DNA from: an uncultured Pseudomonadota bacterium
GTDB taxonomy: Bacteria > Myxococcota_A > UBA796 > SXON01
Direction: 5' to 3'
NCBI GenBank assembly: GCA_903921785.1
Contig: CAIXRH010000329.1
Location: 1 to 44,387 of the forward strand
Length of the DNA stretch: 44,387 nucleotides
The notes under the pieces were generated by a model that was given only the letters and a program-made list of their open reading frames with translations, was not told the origin of the DNA and made no database searches. Both the position numbers and the translations under genes were made by a program. Below, piece after piece: positions 42,424 through 44,387 of the stretch. Numbering within the stretch: position 1 is the stretch's first letter; every line of letters begins with the position of its first letter.

Positions 42424-43551
42424 ATGCGCTACGGAGTGCTCCGCGAGACCCTTCCCGGCGAGCGCCGGGTCCCCCTCACCCCCGAAGGCGCGCGTGTGCT
42501 CGCCGGGCAGGATCACGTGGTGATCGTCGAGGCCGGCGTGGGCACCGGCTCGGGGTTCTCCGACACCGAATACCTCGCCGCGGGGGCGCAGATCGCCTTC
42601 AACGCCCGGGAGGTCTGCGCCCACGCCGACGTGGTGTTGCGCGTACACCCGCCCTCCCCCGCGGAGGTGGAGCTGCTCCGGCCCCGCACCACCCTGGTGG
42701 CCTTCCTGCACCTCGCCGGGCAGCCCCCCGCGCTCCACGAGGCGCTGCAGAAAGCGAGCGCGTCCACCCTCTCGTTGGAGATGGTTCGCGAAGGGATCGA
42801 CGAACACCCCATCCTGGAGCCGCTCTCCGCGATCGGCGGCCGGGTGGCGGTGACCATGGCGGCCTGGCACCTCACCAGCCCCGGCAACGGCCCGGGGATC
42901 CTCCTCGGCGGCTCGCCCGGCGTGCCCCCGGCCCTGGTGCTGGTCATCGGCGGCGGCGCCGCGGGCTCGGCCGCAGCGGCGGAGGCGGCGGCGCTCGGCG
43001 CCCAGGTCGTGGTCCTCGACCGCGATCCGCGGCGGCTGGTGCGGCTGGAGCGCAGCCTCGGGCGCTGCGTGATCACCGCAGAGGCCAGCGAGTACCACCT
43101 GGTGCGGTACCTCGAGCAGGCGGACGTGGTCATCGGCGCCGTGGCCGTGCGCGGGGAGCCCGCCCCGAAGGTGCTGCGCCGGGGCCACATGCGCTCGATG
43201 AAAGAAGGCGCCCTGTTCATCGACATGTCGATCGACGAGGGCGGCTGCGCCGAGACCAGCCGGGCCACCACCGCCGCCAACCCGGTCTTCGAGGCCGAGG
43301 GTGTGCGCCACATCTGCATCCCCAACCTCCCCAGCGAGGTCGCGCGCACCTCCTCGCGGGCGCTCGGGGCGAGCCTTCTGCCCTACCTCACGGCGCTCGG
43401 CGGTGGGCTCACGGCGGCGCTCCAGCGGGGCGGGGCCTTGCGCCACGCCGTCGGCTTCCTGGACGGGCGGCTGGTGAACCGCGGGCTGCGGCGTTTCATC
43501 GCTGCGCCGTACGTCTCTCTCGATGAGGTCGTGCCGCTCGCGGAGGAGTGA
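42424..43551 (+). CDS. Alanine-dehydrogenase family protein with altered catalytic lysine
   Basis: The 375-residue product starts at ATG 42424 and aligns with bacterial alanine dehydrogenase along its whole length. Substrate Arg15 is present (GERRVPLTP), as are His96 (FLHLA), the NAD motif LVIGGGAAGSAAAA, IGAVAVRGEPAPK, and Asp271 in SIDEGGC followed by ET. The lysine that polarises the substrate in characterised enzymes (Lys74/75) is replaced by His75 (LRVHPP instead of LKVKEP), at the same distance from His96. Activity as a normal alanine dehydrogenase is therefore uncertain. It could use another amino or keto acid, or be a regulatory or binding protein. No partner gene is adjacent. Confidence 0.88.
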   Translation: MRYGVLRETLPGERRVPLTPEGARVLAGQDHVVIVEAGVGTGSGFSDTEYLAAGAQIAFNAREVCAHADVVLRVHPPSPAEVELLRPRTTLVAFLHLAGQPPALHEALQKASASTLSLEMVREGIDEHPILEPLSAIGGRVAVTMAAWHLTSPGNGPGILLGGSPGVPPALVLVIGGGAAGSAAAAEAAALGAQVVVLDRDPRRLVRLERSLGRCVITAEASEYHLVRYLEQADVVIGAVAVRGEPAPKVLRRGHMRSMKEGALFIDMSIDEGGCAETSRATTAANPVFEAEGVRHICIPNLPSEVARTSSRALGASLLPYLTALGGGLTAALQRGGALRHAVGFLDGRLVNRGLRRFIAAPYVSLDEVVPLAEE

Positions 43552-43577
43552 CCCAGCCGTGGTAGAGTGCGGCTCGC

Positions 43578-44282
43578 GTGGCGCTCCTCCCCACCCCCGC
43601 CCTGCAAGCCGTCTTCGGCATCGGTGCCCTCGGGGCCGGCGTGGGGGCGTGGCTGGCGGCACGGGCCTGGCGCACGGCGCGGCTCATCTCGTCCACGCCG
43701 CCCACCGCCATCTCCGCGCTCACCGCCGGGCTGCATGAAGTGCAGGGCGCGGTGCACGGAGAAGGCTCCCTCACCGCCCCGATGAGCCAGCGGCCCTGCC
43801 TCTACTGGCGCTTCCTCATCGAGCAGCGCCGGCAGAACAAGTGGGAGACGCTGGTCGACCGGAAGGCGTCCGTCCCCTGCTGGCTGGACGACGGCGGCGG
43901 TCGCCTCGAGCTCGACGTCCCTTCGGCGGACGTGATCCTGTCCAAAGCCGAGCACGCCACCGGCGGGATCTTCGGCGTCCCCAGCGCCGAGCTCACCCGG
44001 GTGCTCGAAGCGCTCGGCGACAACCCGCCCAACCTCCAGGGCCCCTACGTGCGCTACCGCGAGGAGCTCATCACCGACGGGGACAGGCTCCACGCCGTCG
44101 GCACCGTGGTGCAGGTGGAGGAGACCTGGCGGCTCCGCTCGGAGGGCGACGTGCACGTGCTCTCCGACCGCGACGAGGGGGAGGTCGTCCGGTACGAAGA
44201 GCGCATGGCGCTTCGCTGGGCCGGCGCCGCGGTGGTGGGCTTGGGCCTCGCGGTGTGGGCGGCGCTGGAGCTGCTCGGGTAG
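43578..44282 (+). CDS. GIDE-domain (MUL1-like) membrane protein
   Basis: The 234-residue product starts at GTG 43578. It has a membrane helix near residues 8-28, a cytoplasmic or periplasmic domain and a C-terminal membrane helix (WAGAAVVGLGLAVWAALELLG). Between them are the GIDE features: SSTPPTAISALTAGLHEVQGAV, LTAPMSQRPCLYWRFLIEQ, WETLVDR, VPCWLDDGGGRLELDVPSADV and YREELITDGDRLHAVGTV. The GIDE domain is shared with eukaryotic MUL1/MAPL E3 ligases, where it lies between two membrane helices; bacterial copies have no RING finger and no known role. It is 26 bases after the Ald-like gene. Confidence 0.85.
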   Translation: MALLPTPALQAVFGIGALGAGVGAWLAARAWRTARLISSTPPTAISALTAGLHEVQGAVHGEGSLTAPMSQRPCLYWRFLIEQRRQNKWETLVDRKASVPCWLDDGGGRLELDVPSADVILSKAEHATGGIFGVPSAELTRVLEALGDNPPNLQGPYVRYREELITDGDRLHAVGTVVQVEETWRLRSEGDVHVLSDRDEGEVVRYEERMALRWAGAAVVGLGLAVWAALELLG

Positions 44283-44290
44283 CTCCGGGG

Positions 44291-44381
44291 CAGCCCGAAG
44301 GGGTCGAGGGGCCGTTGCGCCCCACCCGCCTGCCGCCCGGTCGGCGTCGGCGGTCGAGGAGCCACGGTCGGCGAGAATGGC
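44291..44381 (+). repeat. Dispersed repeat family B, copy B4
   Basis: The segment has GCGCCCCACCCGCCTGCC, then GGCGTCGGCGGTCGAGGAG, CCACGGTCGGCGAGAATGGC. It combines the first half seen in B3 with the second half seen in B1/B2. It sits after the last gene, near the window end. Confidence 0.65.
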
Positions 44382-44387
44382 GGGGCG

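Overview
The window is very GC-rich, packed with genes, uses many GTG and TTG starts, and looks like a chromosomal piece of a myxobacterium-like organism (Myxococcota or a close relative). The best evidence is one protein (12126-14024) that combines FG-GAP repeats, MopE-type Asp/Cys calcium motifs and a C-terminal Gly-Cys-Gly-Cys / hydrophobic / Arg tail of the MYXO-CTERM type. Supporting signs are a Ser/Thr kinase with a GYF/AgmX-like tail, several lipoproteins with Asp-Thr-rich tethers, an NtrC-type regulator and several B12-type radical SAM proteins. No phage, integrase, transposase, CRISPR array or tRNA was recognised.

Layout: 1-1167 holds the end of an unknown gene and a D/T-rich lipoprotein. 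1194-4589 (-) is a tricorn-like S41 protease, divergent from a sigma-54 response regulator (4715). After the regulator come a B12-binding radical SAM protein with a CX4CX2C cluster (6231) and a histidine kinase (8140). 9481-10070 is a repeat-filled intergenic stretch with an AT-richer island. 10071-14024 is a translationally coupled trio: a small beta protein, a GH43/GH32-like propeller with an unusual Cys-rich N-terminus, and the MYXO-CTERM FG-GAP protein. 14311-16739 is a cassette of outer-membrane barrel, DUF347 inner-membrane protein and outer-membrane protein. 16746-18908 (-) has a degenerate acyltransferase, a MalG-like permease and a short methyltransferase-like protein.

19099-22279 has an M48/TPR protease converging on an SGNH esterase. 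22571-23919 is a small membrane-anchored protein coupled to an HTTM protein. 23953-29829 (-) is a four-gene operon in which every junction overlaps: a lipoprotein debranching enzyme, a maltoporin-like barrel, a small lipoprotein and a GH13 alpha-amylase with a starch-binding domain. Together these look like a surface alpha-glucan utilisation system with no TonB/SusCD components. Divergent from it are two tandem radical SAM genes (29942, 31371). The rest is assorted: DUF2239 under a two-site palindromic operator, an FG-GAP/UnbV lipoprotein, a secreted small protein, a methyltransferase, a TPR-like secreted protein, DUF4287, a LarA-like racemase, a lipoprotein, a Ser/Thr kinase, an alanine-dehydrogenase homologue with a replaced catalytic lysine, and a GIDE-domain membrane protein.

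Two dispersed intergenic repeat families run through the window (A: around 462, 4624, 9551, 9863; B: around 14054, 18951, 22410, 33641, 44291). All functional calls come from reading motifs by eye; no database search was run.
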